Shown piece by piece: positions 49,921 through 59,101 of a DNA stretch of 64,000 bases. The notes beneath the pieces were generated by a model that had not been told where the DNA came from, ran no database searches, and saw nothing but the letters and a program-made list of their open reading frames with translations. Numbering within the stretch: position 1 is the stretch's first letter; each line of letters opens with the position of its first letter. A program made the position numbers and the translations under genes. Source of the DNA: Pirellula staleyi DSM 6068 (GTDB lineage: Bacteria; Planctomycetota; Planctomycetia; Pirellulales; Pirellulaceae); assembly GCA_945875845.1 (NCBI GenBank), contig CAMCMB010000009.1, positions 62,001 through 126,000 of the forward strand, read 5' to 3'.

Positions 49921-52638
49921 TTACGGTGCTCCCGGGGAGTCTGTTTGATTGCTCCCGCCAAAGAACTGGCGGCCAAGCTTCACTAGTTCAATTACCGTGA
50001 CCGGCGTGAGTGTCAAAGCCGAGAGCAACGCCCATTGGGATGGTGTCAGGATCGTCGCCTCGAAAATAGGCCGTACGAATGGCAATGCGATGATTCCGAC
50101 CTGCAGCAGGGCCGAGACTACGACCGCGGCGACTACATATATATTCGTTCTGATACCGAGTTGCCAAAACGTCAAGGTTTGGCTGCGAGCGGCAAGAGCG
50201 CGAAACAGCTCCGCATAGACTACGACGCAAAAGGTCATTGTCCGAGCCGAATCGAGGTCACTCTCCTGATGATAATTAAGCCAAAATGCCGCCAGCCCCA
50301 CGACTGCGAGGAGCGTCCCTTGACCAAGCACCGCACCTGCCAACGACCAAGATAACATCGGCTCCGTCGATCGCCGCGGACGGCGACGCATCAGACCCGG
50401 CTCTGGCGGTTCCATCGCAAGTGCCAACGCAGGCAGTCCGTCGGTCACAAGGTTGATCCACAACAGTTGCACTGGTATCAATGGAATCGGCCACCCTAGT
50501 AGCGAGGCGATCAGCATCAGCATCAATTCACCGGCGTTGCATGACAACAGAAAGATCAGAAACTTTTGGATGTTGTCGTAGATCGCGCGTCCCTCTTCGA
50601 CTGCGTTGACGATGGAGGCGAAGTTGTCGTCCATCAGTACCATCGCTGCCGCCTCGCGCGTGACATCGGTTCCAGTGATTCCCATCGCAATGCCAATGTC
50701 GGCCGCCTTCACTGCGGGCGCGTCATTCACTCCGTCGCCGGTCATGGCGACGATCTCTCCGCGACCTTTCCACGCGCGCACGACGCGCAACTTGTGTTCG
50801 GGCGCGACGCGCGCAAAAACGGCGATCTGTTCGACATTCGTCGCCAGGTCATCGTCGGACATTGCATCCAGTTCCTCGCCGGTGACGACGCGGTCGGTCT
50901 CTGACGCGATGCCAAGTTCTTTCGCGATGGCCATCGCCGTGGCGGGATGATCTCCGGTAATCATCACCGGACGGATGCCCGCCTCGCGACAGCGCAGGAC
51001 GGCCTGTTTCACCTCTTCGCGTGGTGGATCGATCATCCCGACGAGGCCAGCAAACGTCATTCCATTCTCGTCGATCTTTGCCTTGGCTCCAGAATCGTCG
51101 CGATAGGCTAATGCCAGGACTCGCAAAGCACGGGACGCCATCTCGTCATTGGCCTCGGTAATCACACGCCGACGTTCATCGGTGAGCGCGATCACTTGGT
51201 TATCTCGGCGCTCCGAGACGCACTTTTCGAGGATGCCTGCCGGAGCTCCCTTGGTGTATTGCACTCGGTGACCGGAATCGTCTTTGCGTAAGACCGACAT
51301 TGCCTTGCGATCGGCGTCGAATGGAAGTTCCTGCACGACCTCCGGTTTCTCGTCGCTCGAACTCAGGCCTCCCTTCGTCGCTAGGACGATCAATGCTCCT
51401 TCGGTCGGATCGCCGATCACATCCCAGTCCCCTTCGGTTTTACCCGGCTGGACTTGAGCGTGATTGCAATAAGCCGCGACTCGCAGTGCCGCTTGCACGT
51501 CCTCGTCGGTCAGTGTGGCGGGCTGTTCATCCCCGGATACAACTTTAAAGAATTCTCCATCCGGGGCGTAGCCGGAACCGGTGACTCGGTATTGAATTCC
51601 GCCCGCCAGCAGCTCGCGGACGGTCATTTCGTTGTGAGTCAGCGTCCCGGTCTTGTCCGAGCAGATGACGGACACGCAACCCAGCGTTTCAACGCTCGGC
51701 AGCTTCCGGACCAGTGCGTGGCGCTTCGCCATGCGTTGCAGACCGAGCGCTAACGCCGTCGTCACCACGGCGGGCAATCCTTCGGGCACCGCCGCGACCG
51801 CAAGACTGACTGACGACAACATGGCCTCAAACCATGACTTGCCGTGCAGCAGTCCCAGCAGAAAGATGACACCGACCAATACCAGGCAAATGATGACGAG
51901 CGCGCGGCCGAGCTTGGCAAGCTGGCGTTGCAGTGGCGTTGGCTCGCGATCATACGTCTTCAACATGCCCGCAATCCGTCCGATTTCCGTGTCCATTCCC
52001 GTCGCCACCACGACGCCTCGGCCATTGCCGTTTGCCAACACCGTGCTTGTGTAGGCCATGTTTTGCCGGTCTGCGAGCGGCGTAGACTCTGGCAGAACGA
52101 GTTCCGCGTCTTTCTCGACCGGCACACTCTCACCGGTGAGCGATGCTTCTTCGATTCGCATCGCGAACGCTGTCAACAACCGCAAATCTGCAGGCACATT
52201 GTCACCTGCTTCGATCTCGATGATGTCACCTGGTACGAGGTCGCGTGCTGCGATCGAATCGAGTTTCTCATCGCGAACGACTTTGGCTTTCGGTGCGGCC
52301 ATGCTCTGCAACGCGGCGAGTGACTTTTCAGCTTTTCCCTCCTGGTAGAATCCCAACAATGCATTCAGCAGCACGATTATTATGATGGCTGCCGTATCGG
52401 TCCACTCGCCCATGGCTCCCGATATCACCGCCGCCGCAATTAGAATCCATACCACAACATCGCTGAACTGAGCGAGCAACTTTTTCCAGATTGGTTCCGG
52501 AGCGGCGGTGGCGAGTTCGTTCCAGCCAAACTGTTCACGGGCCGTAGCCACTTGAGCGGTTGACAGACCGGTCAGTTCGCTGCTCGACAGCGCTTTCAGA
52601 ACCAGGTCCTTTGCGTTAGTGTGCGCTGGCTTTGTCAA
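49921..52638 (-). CDS. P2A cation-transporting ATPase (Ca2+ ATPase / PMR1-like)
   Basis: 905 residues from TTG 52638 with AAGGA at suitable distance. Complete P2A plan: cation-ATPase N-terminal domain (GLSTAQVATAREQFGWNELA), [39 protein letters not shown] with the PEGLP motif, CSDKTGTLTHNEMT, KGAPAGILEKC, PVMITGDHPATAMAIAKELGI, MTGDGVNDAPAVKAADIGIAMG and a C-terminal membrane domain (VQLLWINLVTDGLPALALAMEPPE). It should export calcium or a related cation. It is the intact relative of the P2A half in the chimera at 39,930-42,370; its MITGDHP region is what the chimera lost. Confidence 0.94.
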   Translation of the reverse strand: MTKPAHTNAKDLVLKALSSSELTGLSTAQVATAREQFGWNELATAAPEPIWKKLLAQFSDVVVWILIAAAVISGAMGEWTDTAAIIIIVLLNALLGFYQEGKAEKSLAALQSMAAPKAKVVRDEKLDSIAARDLVPGDIIEIEAGDNVPADLRLLTAFAMRIEEASLTGESVPVEKDAELVLPESTPLADRQNMAYTSTVLANGNGRGVVVATGMDTEIGRIAGMLKTYDREPTPLQRQLAKLGRALVIICLVLVGVIFLLGLLHGKSWFEAMLSSVSLAVAAVPEGLPAVVTTALALGLQRMAKRHALVRKLPSVETLGCVSVICSDKTGTLTHNEMTVRELLAGGIQYRVTGSGYAPDGEFFKVVSGDEQPATLTDEDVQAALRVAAYCNHAQVQPGKTEGDWDVIGDPTEGALIVLATKGGLSSSDEKPEVVQELPFDADRKAMSVLRKDDSGHRVQYTKGAPAGILEKCVSERRDNQVIALTDERRRVITEANDEMASRALRVLALAYRDDSGAKAKIDENGMTFAGLVGMIDPPREEVKQAVLRCREAGIRPVMITGDHPATAMAIAKELGIASETDRVVTGEELDAMSDDDLATNVEQIAVFARVAPEHKLRVVRAWKGRGEIVAMTGDGVNDAPAVKAADIGIAMGITGTDVTREAAAMVLMDDNFASIVNAVEEGRAIYDNIQKFLIFLLSCNAGELMLMLIASLLGWPIPLIPVQLLWINLVTDGLPALALAMEPPEPGLMRRRPRRSTEPMLSWSLAGAVLGQGTLLAVVGLAAFWLNYHQESDLDSARTMTFCVVVYAELFRALAARSQTLTFWQLGIRTNIYVVAAVVVSALLQVGIIALPFVRPIFEATILTPSQWALLSALTLTPVTVIELVKLGRQFFGGSNQTDSPGAP

Positions 52639-52705
52639 GGTGATCGTTTCCTTTGGGATAAGTGATGGTGACCACGCTCGTCCGGCAGATGGGGTCTTTG
52701 GTCAT
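52616..52705 (-). pseudogene. YHS-domain start remnant
   Basis: ATG 52705 opens a 29-codon frame starting MTKDPICRTSVV, the same as the YHS starts at 55,075 and in CopA ([10 protein letters not shown]), then loses the pattern and ends inside the P2A ATPase start. The gene behind the YHS start has been replaced by the P2A ATPase through a deletion joint. Confidence 0.5.
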
Positions 52706-52718
52706 TGGTTTGTCATTC

Positions 52719-54035
52719 TCATAGCCAGCCGTTCGTGAATCCGGCACGACGTAAGCCTGTGACGACATACGGGCAACGCCGCATCAGTTGCCAGAGCAGG
52801 CCTGAACGGTAGTTCTCGCACATCAATACAACCGGCCCCAAGTTGATTCCGAAGTGGTACAGCGAAGTCCAACCGCGTTCACCCTTCGACTTGTGCGGAA
52901 AGGTCAAATTGAAGCTGCACTTGAAGCAATACTTGCCCGTAATCTCTGGGTAGACATCTTTGAAATGCCGAACCGTCGGCAGCACGATCTCAGGCGCAAA
53001 GGGGAGCGAAGCCACCACTGCCCACGGCGCGACGGTCCCGTCGTCCGGTCCGTACGGCACACCGCGCGCCACATAGCCGAAGTAGCGTCGTTTTACGTTT
53101 GACACCTGTCGCACTATCCGACCGGGACCATCGCTCGCGGTCAGCCCCCAGAAGTATTGGCCGTAGCCTATGAATGCGTGTGGATTATCAATTGCGTACA
53201 GTTGCTGAACATAGGTCGCACGCCGGCTATTCTCGAAGTAGTCGATCCCCTTGTCGCGCATGAAAGCATCCTGAATCCCACGGAAGTCGATCCATTGATG
53301 CGAGTATTGGTGGACAAAAAGCGAGCTGCCATAAAGGAATTCGTGCCCGTAGATCTCCTTCCACTCGTAGGTGGAAGCCCACGCCGAATAGCATTCCTCT
53401 GGCAGCGGGTACGTCGGCGAACCGAGGCCCAGCACGTACACGAGTAGGGCCTCATCGTAGCCCTTCCAACGGTACTTCAAAAAACCGCTTTCGGGCTTCC
53501 AACCGTGAGTGATTGTCGCTCCACCTTTCCGCGCCCATTGCCAATCAGCACGGCGATAGAGCGCATCGGCCAACGTGCGTATCTCCAACTCGTCCTCACA
53601 ATCCTCATCGAAGTAGATTGAGGCCGTGAGCATACCAGCCAACAAGAAAGCGGTATCGACAGTTGAAAGCTCACACCTCCCCGCGCGGCGGCCAGTCTTC
53701 ATATCGAGAAAATGGTAGTAGAACCCTTTGTAGCCTGTAGCGTCCGGTGCAGTTCCCTGCGGGCTGGTCCAGAAAAACCGTAACACCGCCAACGTTCGGC
53801 GCGTTGCTTCGGCGCGCGTCATCCATAAGCGTTCGACGCCCACCGGGTACGCTGCCAACGCAAATCCAACGGCGGCGATGCTCGCGGGGGCATCCGCTTG
53901 CGTCTTGTCCATCACCAGGCCGTTCGCTGGGTTGTTCTCGCGTAGAAAATATCCAAAGGCATCGCGTTGGAGCGCGTCCAGCATGTCTTCATTGCTGGCC
54001 GGTTGCTTCGGGCGGTTCGCCAAGTGACTCGTCAT
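52719..54035 (-). CDS. Glucoamylase family protein (Glycoamylase domain)
   Basis: 438 residues from ATG 54035, overlapping the stop of a small upstream gene (ATGA). It shows DALQRDAFGYFLRENNPANGLVMDKT, ASIAAVGFALAAYPVGVER, GFYYHFLDMKTGRRAGRCELSTVDTAFLLAGML, GYDEALLVYVLGLGSPTYPLP and HQYSHQWIDFRGI, the pattern of the bacterial Glycoamylase domain (PF10091 type), an alpha/alpha barrel related to GH144 beta-1,2-glucanases. No signal peptide is visible, so it seems cytoplasmic. Substrate unknown. It lies just upstream of the P2A ATPase on the same strand. Confidence 0.88.
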   Translation of the reverse strand: MTSHLANRPKQPASNEDMLDALQRDAFGYFLRENNPANGLVMDKTQADAPASIAAVGFALAAYPVGVERLWMTRAEATRRTLAVLRFFWTSPQGTAPDATGYKGFYYHFLDMKTGRRAGRCELSTVDTAFLLAGMLTASIYFDEDCEDELEIRTLADALYRRADWQWARKGGATITHGWKPESGFLKYRWKGYDEALLVYVLGLGSPTYPLPEECYSAWASTYEWKEIYGHEFLYGSSLFVHQYSHQWIDFRGIQDAFMRDKGIDYFENSRRATYVQQLYAIDNPHAFIGYGQYFWGLTASDGPGRIVRQVSNVKRRYFGYVARGVPYGPDDGTVAPWAVVASLPFAPEIVLPTVRHFKDVYPEITGKYCFKCSFNLTFPHKSKGERGWTSLYHFGINLGPVVLMCENYRSGLLWQLMRRCPYVVTGLRRAGFTNGWL

Positions 54036-54142
54036 GCCGCTTTCCCGTCACGCTTGCGCGTCCGAACCATCCCCCGGTCCGGTTCGTCAAAATAGTACTT
54101 TCCTTGCTGCTTCAGCAGCTTCATATGTTTTGCCTCGGTCAT
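54032..54142 (-). CDS. Small basic protein coupled to the glucoamylase gene
   Basis: 36 residues from ATG 54142: MTEAKHMKLLKQQGKYYFDE, then PDRGMVRTRKRDGKAA and TGA, overlapping the glucoamylase ATG. GGCGGAAAAACC precedes the start, a weak ribosome-binding site. Highly charged; unrecognised. The tight overlap suggests real translation or a leader role. Confidence 0.4.
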   Translation of the reverse strand: MTEAKHMKLLKQQGKYYFDEPDRGMVRTRKRDGKAA

Positions 54143-54184
54143 GGTTTTTCCGCCTTACTTCCGTTTTTCTTGAGAATGCGCGGG

Positions 54185-54553
54185 TTAAAGCGATAGGCTA
54201 GATGAAGAACCAGTGACGGAAGCGTCGCTATGAAAAAGAATCGTCAGCAGCAACGATGAATCCTCGACCGCTTTCAATGAATGGGGTTCACCCGTCTTCA
54301 AATAAAATATGTGTCCAGCTTTCAGCTCCATATTCTTTCCCATCGTGCTAAACGTGACGTGCCCTTCCAAGCACTGCACAATGATGTTTCCTTTGGCGGC
54401 GTGGACCGGAATCTCTTTATTCTCTAACAAGACCGTGCGAATGATCTCGAATTGATGAGTCTTGATGAGAGCGGTAGTTTTGGAATCTGCGATCGTGACC
54501 CCAAGCGGTCGAATATCGACAACTTCGCCTGCCTGCGCATGAAGGACGGCCAT
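54185..54553 (-). CDS. Cupin-domain protein
   Basis: 122 residues from ATG 54553. A single cupin barrel: THQFEIIRTVLLENKEIPVHAAKGNIIVQCLEGHVTF, MELKAGHIFYLKTGEPHSLKAVEDSSLLLTILF, with the G-x-I/V-x-Q-x-x-x-G and P-H motifs. The first cupin motif lacks the usual HxH (IPVHAA keeps one His), so metal binding may be weak; this type is common for small quercetinase-unlike cupins in metabolic loci. Complete. Confidence 0.85.
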   Translation of the reverse strand: MAVLHAQAGEVVDIRPLGVTIADSKTTALIKTHQFEIIRTVLLENKEIPVHAAKGNIIVQCLEGHVTFSTMGKNMELKAGHIFYLKTGEPHSLKAVEDSSLLLTILFHSDASVTGSSSSLSL

Positions 54554-54576
54554 AGTCTTGTCTTTCCTTGAGTTAC

Positions 54577-54885
54577 TTAAGCGGGTTTAGGTAGTCCCCA
54601 GTTGTAGAATCCAGCGATCATGCTGCCCGCTAAACCCCCACCGATAAACGAGGCGATCAATCCCAATACGGCTTCGCCGATAGGTACGCTTGGTCTGAGA
54701 ATCGGCGCGACGTCAAAACCATGAAGCATGCTATTGTACAAAACCAGCGCCTGCGAATTCGGCACAATGGCCATCGTCAGCATGCAGCCGAGGTAAAACA
54801 CCACTCCTGTCGCGCCGAAACTCAAGCCCAATCGGATCGGGCTCAGTCGAAGACAAGGAAGTGCAGTCGTCGTATTGTTATCCAC
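54577..54885 (-). CDS. DUF5676-like small membrane protein
   Basis: 102 residues if started at GTG 54885, which overlaps the stop of the YHS gene (GTGGATAA), a usual coupling. Two membrane helices: LGLSFGATGVVFYLGCMLTM and AVLGLIASFIGGGLAGSMIAGFYNW, with a conserved-looking loop between. The helix layout and the YIGA-type C-terminal end match DUF5676 proteins that follow YHS or copper genes. Function unknown; location suggests a metal-related membrane role. Confidence 0.6.
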   Translation of the reverse strand: MDNNTTTALPCLRLSPIRLGLSFGATGVVFYLGCMLTMAIVPNSQALVLYNSMLHGFDVAPILRPSVPIGEAVLGLIASFIGGGLAGSMIAGFYNWGLPKPA

Positions 54886-55075
54886 AGCAGCTTCCGGGCT
54901 TCTTTTCCGGTTGGGCACCGGCAGAAGTGGACAGAAACTTTTGTCGACAATGTTCACCGCAAAAGTAAAACGTCTTGCCATCTCTTTCGGCGTGGATCGC
55001 GGTGCCTTCGTCCACGGTCATTCCGCAGATGGGGTCTTTGGTCGTGGTTTTCGTATCGATCATGGTCATGTTCAT
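54878..55075 (-). CDS. YHS-domain metal-binding protein
   Basis: 65 residues from ATG 55075. [38 protein letters not shown] is a complete YHS domain with the Cys pair and the C-x-x-x-C end; the tail finishes with SCCG, adding two cysteines. It closely matches the N-terminal YHS domain of the copper ATPase at 19,432. It likely binds copper or a similar soft metal. It is followed by a coupled DUF5676-like gene. Confidence 0.88.
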   Translation of the reverse strand: MNMTMIDTKTTTKDPICGMTVDEGTAIHAERDGKTFYFCGEHCRQKFLSTSAGAQPEKKPGSCCG

Positions 55076-55283
55076 GTTCCTTTAAGGGTGTTGTTGTAAC
55101 GGTCTCTTTATTCAGTCTCTCACGTTGTTTCGGGTTAATCGAAACGTCTCGTTCCAGTTCTTCAACGGATTGGTCATTTTGCGGTTGGCAAACTTGAGCC
55201 AAATTGCCGTTTAAGCCTAGCTTCAAGCGGCATCGCAGCATGTAAGAGCGTGTCGAAACATGCAACTTGAGTTAACTGCGGGC

Positions 55284-55454
55284 CTAAGTAACCGACGAAC
55301 CACGTCGGCCTACAAACAAGCTGACCACGAAAAGAACGAGGAAAACAAAGAAGAGTACTTGTGCAATGGATGCCGCCGTTCCAGCGATAACACCAAATCC
55401 CAAGACTGCGGCGATAATAGCCACTACTAAAAACGTTAGCGCCCAACTCAACAT
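55284..55454 (-). CDS. DUF1328 small membrane protein (copy C)
   Basis: 56 residues from ATG 55454 (AAGGAGATC upstream): [20 protein letters not shown], then [17 protein letters not shown] and a GRRGSSVT tail. Differs at only a few positions from the copy at 34,714. No hpf remnant follows this one, unlike copies A and B, so copy C represents the module before or without that joint. Intact and probably functional. Confidence 0.9.
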   Translation of the reverse strand: MLSWALTFLVVAIIAAVLGFGVIAGTAASIAQVLFFVFLVLFVVSLFVGRRGSSVT

Positions 55455-55640
55455 AATAGATCTCCTTTACAGGTGTTTTTGTGAGGCCGGAACGATCTGG
55501 CCTGCTGCCAAGAACTAAAAAGCGATTGCTGTGCCAAAGTCCCTTGCAATCGCGGAAAGATTCGAAATCTTGCAATCTAAACCGATAGAAGATCTCTAGC
55601 AGCGCTTTGTGGACGGTCATCGAGCAACATACTTCGCGCA
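55455..55640 (-). promoter_or_regulatory. Conserved long leader of the DUF1328 gene (copy C)
   Basis: The 186 bases before ATG 55454 match the leaders of copies A (27,236-27,390) and B (34,520-34,713): TTGCTCGATGACCGTCCA, GCGCTGCTAG, TTGCAAGATTTCGA, GACTTTGGCACAGCAATCGC, GGCCAGAT and the AAGGAG site. Conservation outside the coding part in three copies suggests a promoter plus structured or bound 5' leader. No known riboswitch was recognised. Confidence 0.55.
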
Positions 55641-56777
55641 ACACCCACCTATCTTGAAGGTTATGAACTTTCCTGATGCTGAATTGGTTATTCTGAACCC
55701 CAGTGTGTAATTTTGATAACAGAACAATGCGATCGCTTCAGCGGCTCGAATATCGTTCTTTTCCATCGCGAGCAAGTCACGTACATCGGAGCTCAACTCG
55801 GAAACGCCTAGCAACCCGGACTTTTGATTCACCATTTGATCGAACTGCTCGGCTGTCATCTGGTCGGTACGAGCCAGATAGCCGATCAAACCCGGATCCA
55901 AGTCTCCCGAACGCGAACCCATTGGCAATCCAGCGGCCGGTGTGAATCCCATGCTAGTGTCGATGCTTTTGCCATCGCGCACCGCAGCCAGGCTTGAGCC
56001 ATTGCCAAGATGAGCGAGTATCACGCGTCCCTTCGTTGATGCCACATCCCCAAGCCTGGCAAGCTCCTGTAATGCGCTAATGCTACGCAGTTCATCCAGC
56101 AACTCTTGCGTGACGATTTCGGTCGCAGTGTGCTGTATGCCATGCACCACACGATGGCCCACAGCGTCAAGCGGCGGCATGCCAACTTGCTCATCAAGCC
56201 ACCGAACTAGGAAGTTCGTTGCAGCTGGAAAGTCAAAACCGTCAAAGCGTACCAGGTGACCACCATCCGTGGCTGCCATTGTCCCATCGCGACCGTTGAG
56301 CTGGACGCATCCCACCGAGTAGCGAATAGATGCTTCATCTGTCACTTCAATTGCATGTGCCAAACATTGCAGGAACCGATCGTCGATATTGGTCAACGGA
56401 ATGCTGTCGCCCACAAGTGCTGGAGGCTCGTGCGTGTCGAGCTCAGCATGCCGAATAGCCAAGCCAGTTTGCCAGCGAACTACGAAACGGCTGCCATTCT
56501 CGGTCGATTCCACCGGACCAAATTCGATGTCGCGTGTGGACTGGGCTAGCTCTTCAAATAAATCACATGGAATGCTCACCGATTCTGTCAACGCGTCATC
56601 GCCATCTTTACATGCAACTGTGCAGCATACTGACTTCCCTGCGTCGGAAACTTGAAGGGTGCAGCCGTTTGCGGTGGCGTGGATCCCAATGTCAGAAGCG
56701 AGCTTCCGAATCGGTCTGTCTAAAAAGGCGTTTGCAAACTTGCGAAACGCCTGGAGTACTGTTTTGGGAATATACAT
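55617..56777 (-). pseudogene. ackA: Fusion of a clamp-like (DnaN-like) N-terminus with an internally deleted acetate kinase
   Basis: ATG 56777 begins [20 protein letters not shown]; residues 1-184 include [33 protein letters not shown], resembling the middle domain of sliding clamps encoded by plasmid modules. At about 56,225 the sequence switches, in frame, to acetate kinase: [20 protein letters not shown], then [49 protein letters not shown] and [17 protein letters not shown]. The first 70 residues of AckA (N-terminal phosphate loop), about 95 internal residues between RSISAL and VASTKG, and the C-terminal 90 residues are missing. The frame ends inside the DUF1328 leader. It cannot be an active kinase. 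Confidence 0.8.
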
Positions 56778-56887
56778 AATTTTTGATTTCGTTTGTTGGA
56801 AGTTGTTGGATTGAACGAGCGGGCATGGTTTGCCGCGCTCGGAAGTTAATTGACCCAAGAGCTGGGCTCCGCAGTACAGAAACCTGG

Positions 56888-57319
56888 CTAAGTAGCTCGC
56901 AAATCTTCAGGCAGTGACTCAGCAAAGCTAAATCGCTTGCCGTTCATCCCAATGATGAGATGATCATGTAGCGGAACACCCAACACCTTGCCGGCGTTGG
57001 CAAGAGACCGGGTAACGGCCTTGTCCTGAATACTTGGCTGTATGTCACCCGATGGGTGGTTATGACCAATAATGATGGATGCAACCCCTTGCATGATTGC
57101 GAAGCGAAAGACTTCACGGGGATGAACAAGGCTTGCGTCGAGGGTGCCAATCGTGACCACTTCGACATACTTCACCACCATCTTGATATCTAAACCGATG
57201 GACCAGAAGTGCTCTTTGTCTCGGTCTATTTTGCATCGTTGACGGAGCCAGATTTGCAATGCACTGGCTACCTTTTCGACCCCGTCGAGTGGTCCATCTA
57301 TTTTGGATCGGACAAGCAT
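56888..57319 (-). CDS. radC: RadC-like JAB/MPN domain protein
   Basis: 143 residues from ATG 57319. The JAMM metal site is complete: a Glu in YVEVVTIG, then [36 protein letters not shown], with H-x-H-x-(7)-D, and [18 protein letters not shown]. It lacks the helix-hairpin-helix part of full RadC, as do plasmid- and phage-borne forms. Role of these proteins is unclear; isopeptidase-type or DNA-related functions are proposed. It belongs to a minus-strand plasmid-like operon. Confidence 0.9.
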   Translation of the reverse strand: MLVRSKIDGPLDGVEKVASALQIWLRQRCKIDRDKEHFWSIGLDIKMVVKYVEVVTIGTLDASLVHPREVFRFAIMQGVASIIIGHNHPSGDIQPSIQDKAVTRSLANAGKVLGVPLHDHLIIGMNGKRFSFAESLPEDLRAT

Positions 57320-57442
57320 GTTTCGTTTCAATCGATTGCTGGAGTATTAAAGGAACGTAAAGAACGCATAGGAATGAATAGACGAGCGGGCCATGACTTG
57401 AAGCCACCGCCCGCTTGTGTTTGGCAAATCCGGCACAGCCGT

Positions 57443-57643
57443 TTAGTCGGTCAGTTCGTCGATAAAACGAGCCCGGAGATAGGGGTCGACACTGTCCCAA
57501 TCGATAACCTGAGGTGGACGCACATCATCTGGCTCTAACTCAACGGGACCTCGCGTTAACATGGAAAAGCCGCAGCGACGAATCGTGCCGACCGCGTCAC
57601 CTGTGGCAGCTGCAACTTCTGCGTCAAATTCAGCAATGGACAT
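57443..57643 (-). CDS. Small conserved planctomycete-type hypothetical protein
   Basis: 66 residues from ATG 57643 (AGAGGTAATTCC upstream). It reads SIAEFDAEVAAATGDAVGTIRRCGFSML, then EPDDVRPPQVIDWDSVDPYLR. The AEFDxxVAxATG-IRRxGFS-RPPQVxDWD layout recurs in planctomycete plasmids and genomes as I remember it; no function is known. Confidence 0.7.
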   Translation of the reverse strand: MSIAEFDAEVAAATGDAVGTIRRCGFSMLTRGPVELEPDDVRPPQVIDWDSVDPYLRARFIDELTD

Positions 57644-57784
57644 GGAATTACCTCTTACTTGGATTTGGAGTTAAGAACCTGAATGGCATGTCTTCGCATG
57701 GCATAAAATCGATGCGAAAACGAAAAATGCCCAGGTAAATACCCAGGCATAGTTGATGGAAAAGTGAAATCTGGAGCGACTAAC

Positions 57785-58054
57785 TTAAATAACCATTGGC
57801 TCAAGCCAGTATTGTTTAAGCCATGCAATCTCAGCCTCAATTGCACGAGAGCGAATCATGTACGGGCCAAGTCTCGGGCCATTGCAAGGGGACAAGTCGG
57901 CCCACCAGAATCCGTTCTGATCGGGCTCGACATGAGAACCACGCTCAATCGTTGGGTCGCCTAGCGCATGCGGCTCGATGAGCTCCGAGTAGATCATGCG
58001 CACGGTTCCACCAAGTCCTATGATCAGCTCAGCGGTTTCACCAACGCGGCTCAA
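57785..58054 (-). CDS. Small hypothetical protein of the plasmid-like operon
   Basis: Up to 89 residues; the TTG at 58054 overlaps the upstream stop (TTGA). The sequence (GLGGTVRMIYSELIEPHALG, GFWWADLSPCNGPRLGPYMIRSRAIEAEIAWL) looks like a genuine folded protein but matches no family I know. Part of the same transcription unit by overlap. Confidence 0.6.
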   Translation of the reverse strand: MSRVGETAELIIGLGGTVRMIYSELIEPHALGDPTIERGSHVEPDQNGFWWADLSPCNGPRLGPYMIRSRAIEAEIAWLKQYWLEPMVI

Positions 58055-59010
58055 GATACTGGCCTCCGGATAATGTTCCGACGTGGTCGGTCGGTCATGT
58101 AGCCGTATAGACTCGCTTCGATCCGTGTCAACCCGTTGGAAATCCGTTGCCGAAGCGACTCACGTTGATGCAAATCCTCTGGAACAACACCGGTGACTAA
58201 GCTCCGTGCCTGATCAACCAGTTGTTCCAAAGATTCATCCGTGCCGATGCTGAGTCTACGGAACCGCTCAAGGAACTCGTTTAGGTTCGTGACCGCCGTG
58301 TCGCGGAACACTTTGGGCTTGCCATCCGATTCACCGCTAAGCCGTTCGGCCAAGTGCGAAACAAGGCTTCCAAGCTCTTCGGCAAACGCAGACTCGGCGA
58401 TTTTGACCGCTTCGGTGAAGCGTTCTCTTACTCGGTTGCACTCCGATTCGTAAATCTCGGGTGCTACACTCCGCAAGTAATCCGGCGGCGTGGTGGCAGG
58501 ATAATCCCAAGTGATCTCAAACTCGTCGGCAATACTTGGTGAATAGTCCCTGACATCGAACAGGTCTCCCAAGCGCGTGCGAGCTTGGTCAACCAGTTCG
58601 CCCCAGCAACGATCAAGATCACGTACCGTGACCTCTAGCTCATCCTGAGTCTCGCGTAGCTGCGACTCCAAAGTTGATACCGTATTGCGACGGACGAGCC
58701 GGATGCCAGGCTCAACATATGGCAGTGTTTGCCCACGCCAGCAGGCCACGGCCTTGGATTTCACTGCCGATACGGCTCGAAATACGGGATGGGTGGTGTC
58801 GAATAGCTTTTTGCCAGCCGATAGGACATCTACATCGGCGCTAAATGCGCCAGCGGCTAGTCGACGTTGCCCTTGGCTAAGTGTCTTGCGAACACCTGGC
58901 CAACGGACATGCAGCCGTATTGCGGTCGTTGCCGACTGCAATTGCTCACCTGCCGTGGTCCTTTGTTGAAATTCACTCGCCTGGGTTGGTGGTTCTAGTG
59001 CTGTGGACAT
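58051..59010 (-). CDS. Coiled-coil, DUF3150-like protein
   Basis: 319 residues from ATG 59010; upstream in-frame sequence is not protein-like. Contents: AIRLHVRWPGVRKTLSQGQR, KLFDTTHPVFRAVSAVKSKAVACWRGQTLPYVEPGIRLV, then a long helical stretch (LESQLRETQDELEVTVRDLDRCWGELVDQAR) and DLFDVRDYSPSIADEFEITWDYPATTPP. The order resembles DUF3150 proteins of conjugative plasmids, which are paired with an AAA+ ATPase as here. Function unknown; assignment tentative. Confidence 0.6.
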   Translation of the reverse strand: MSTALEPPTQASEFQQRTTAGEQLQSATTAIRLHVRWPGVRKTLSQGQRRLAAGAFSADVDVLSAGKKLFDTTHPVFRAVSAVKSKAVACWRGQTLPYVEPGIRLVRRNTVSTLESQLRETQDELEVTVRDLDRCWGELVDQARTRLGDLFDVRDYSPSIADEFEITWDYPATTPPDYLRSVAPEIYESECNRVRERFTEAVKIAESAFAEELGSLVSHLAERLSGESDGKPKVFRDTAVTNLNEFLERFRRLSIGTDESLEQLVDQARSLVTGVVPEDLHQRESLRQRISNGLTRIEASLYGYMTDRPRRNIIRRPVS

Positions 59011-59101
59011 ATTTGGATTCCTTGGATATTCAGGGGTAAGTAAACGAAAACGGCGGGCACAATTACCCGCCGTTATTGGTATGGTTGGTAGCGATAGGTG
59101 C

